From Candidatus Gottesmanbacteria bacterium RBG_16_37_8 (GTDB lineage: Bacteria > Patescibacteriota > Microgenomatia > 2-02-FULL-39-11), in the NCBI GenBank assembly GCA_001779055.1, contig MFJA01000030.1, positions 1 through 6,003 of the forward strand: a stretch of DNA of 6,003 bases, written 5' to 3'. The translations under genes and the position numbers were made by a program. This document shows, one piece after another, positions 5,699 through 6,003 of the stretch. The notes beneath the pieces were generated by a model that was given only the letters and a program-made list of their open reading frames with translations, was not told the DNA's origin and did no database searches. The first letter of the stretch is position 1; each line of letters begins with the position of its first letter.

Positions 5699-6003
5699 AA
5701 AACTCTCTTATATTATTGGCAATAAATGCTATTTCACTATCAGTTAATTCAGGAAACATAGGCAGCGATAAAACCTCCCGACTTAACTTCTCGCTTACGG
5801 GAAAATCACCTTTCTTGTATCCCAAATACTTAAATGACGGCTCCAGATGTATCGGTTTCGGGTAATGAATAGCAGTGCCAATTCCACTATCCTCTAAATA
5901 CTTTTTCAATTCATCCCTTCTCTGGGTTCTGATAACAAACAAATGATAAACATGCCGAGCATAATCAACTTCTTCAGGTAATATTATATTTTTTATACTT
6001 GAT
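5685..6003 (-). CDS. DegT/DnrJ/EryC1/StrS-family PLP-dependent sugar aminotransferase, C-terminal part, cut by window edge
   Basis: The minus-strand frame is open from the right edge and ends at TGA 5687-5685, giving about 105 codons of the usual 360-400. It contains H-V-Y-H-L-F-V-I-R (5954-5928), then the family C-terminal signature G-I-G-T-A-I-H-Y-P-K-P-I-H with L-G-Y-K-K-G-D-F-P, and later S-L-P-M-F-P-E-L-T. This matches the C-terminal domain of nucleotide-sugar aminotransferases. The PLP lysine and the N-terminal part lie outside the window. The enzymes transfer an amino group, usually from glutamate, to a keto-sugar nucleotide. The pattern is reminiscent of 3-aminotransferases of the FdtB/QdtB type, but the fragment cannot fix regiochemistry. 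A TTG at 5942-5940 could be taken as a start, but it is internal because the conserved motif continues upstream of it. It overlaps the downstream methyltransferase by 14 bases. Confidence 0.92.
   Translation of the reverse strand, partial: SSIKNIILPEEVDYARHVYHLFVIRTQRRDELKKYLEDSGIGTAIHYPKPIHLEPSFKYLGYKKGDFPVSEKLSREVLSLPMFPELTDSEIAFIANNIREFYEKN

Noticed and set aside
5940..5942. TTG start giving an 85-residue stand-alone protein
   Set aside because: The frame continues upstream to the window edge through the conserved H-V-Y-H-L-F-V motif of DegT aminotransferases, so this is an internal codon.

Overview
This is an AT-rich bacterial window that looks like part of an accessory cell-surface glycan (polysaccharide or glycolipid) locus. 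Seven protein genes are supported, two of them cut by the window edges. TGA is used as a stop (for example at 1885-1887 and 5685-5687) and tryptophan is encoded by TGG. The standard bacterial code therefore fits, and lineages that recode UGA are excluded. Most starts lack a convincing Shine-Dalgarno (SD) sequence. AT-rich DNA, small compact genes and many GT-C membrane enzymes would suit an uncultivated lineage such as Patescibacteria, but the sequence does not establish this.

Layout, left to right. (1) A GT-C-type membrane glycosyltransferase on the minus strand (1-359, C-terminus outside the window) is divergent from a second one on the plus strand (409-1887). The two share an N-terminal D-x-D-E-x-x-H motif in the same residue register and look like paralogues. 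(2) A 60-base tandem array of an ACTTTAT(G)A unit (1890-1949) lies between the plus-strand glycosyltransferase and a convergent GNAT acetyltransferase (1945-2517, minus). (3) The GNAT gene is divergent from a two-gene plus-strand unit: a membrane-anchored SGNH/GDSL hydrolase (2593-3675) and, with no base between stop and start, a third GT-C-type membrane protein (3676-5022). (4) A minus-strand pair enters from the right: the C-terminal end of a DegT/DnrJ/EryC1/StrS sugar aminotransferase (5685-6003) and an overlapping class I SAM methyltransferase (4970-5698). The methyltransferase's 3' end overlaps the third glycosyltransferase convergently by 53 bases.

Read together, the DegT enzyme would make an amino sugar nucleotide. 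The GNAT enzyme could N-acylate it, although its true substrate cannot be read from sequence. The GT-C enzymes would add sugars from polyprenyl-phosphate donors outside the membrane, the SGNH protein would add or remove acyl esters there, and the methyltransferase may modify sugar or lipid. This joint role is inference from family membership and proximity. The strand order (-,+,-,+,+,-,-) suggests small modules brought together rather than one operon. No RNA genes, insertion sequences, CRISPR arrays or clear rho-independent terminators were seen, and I see no convincing evidence of a wholly new type of system.
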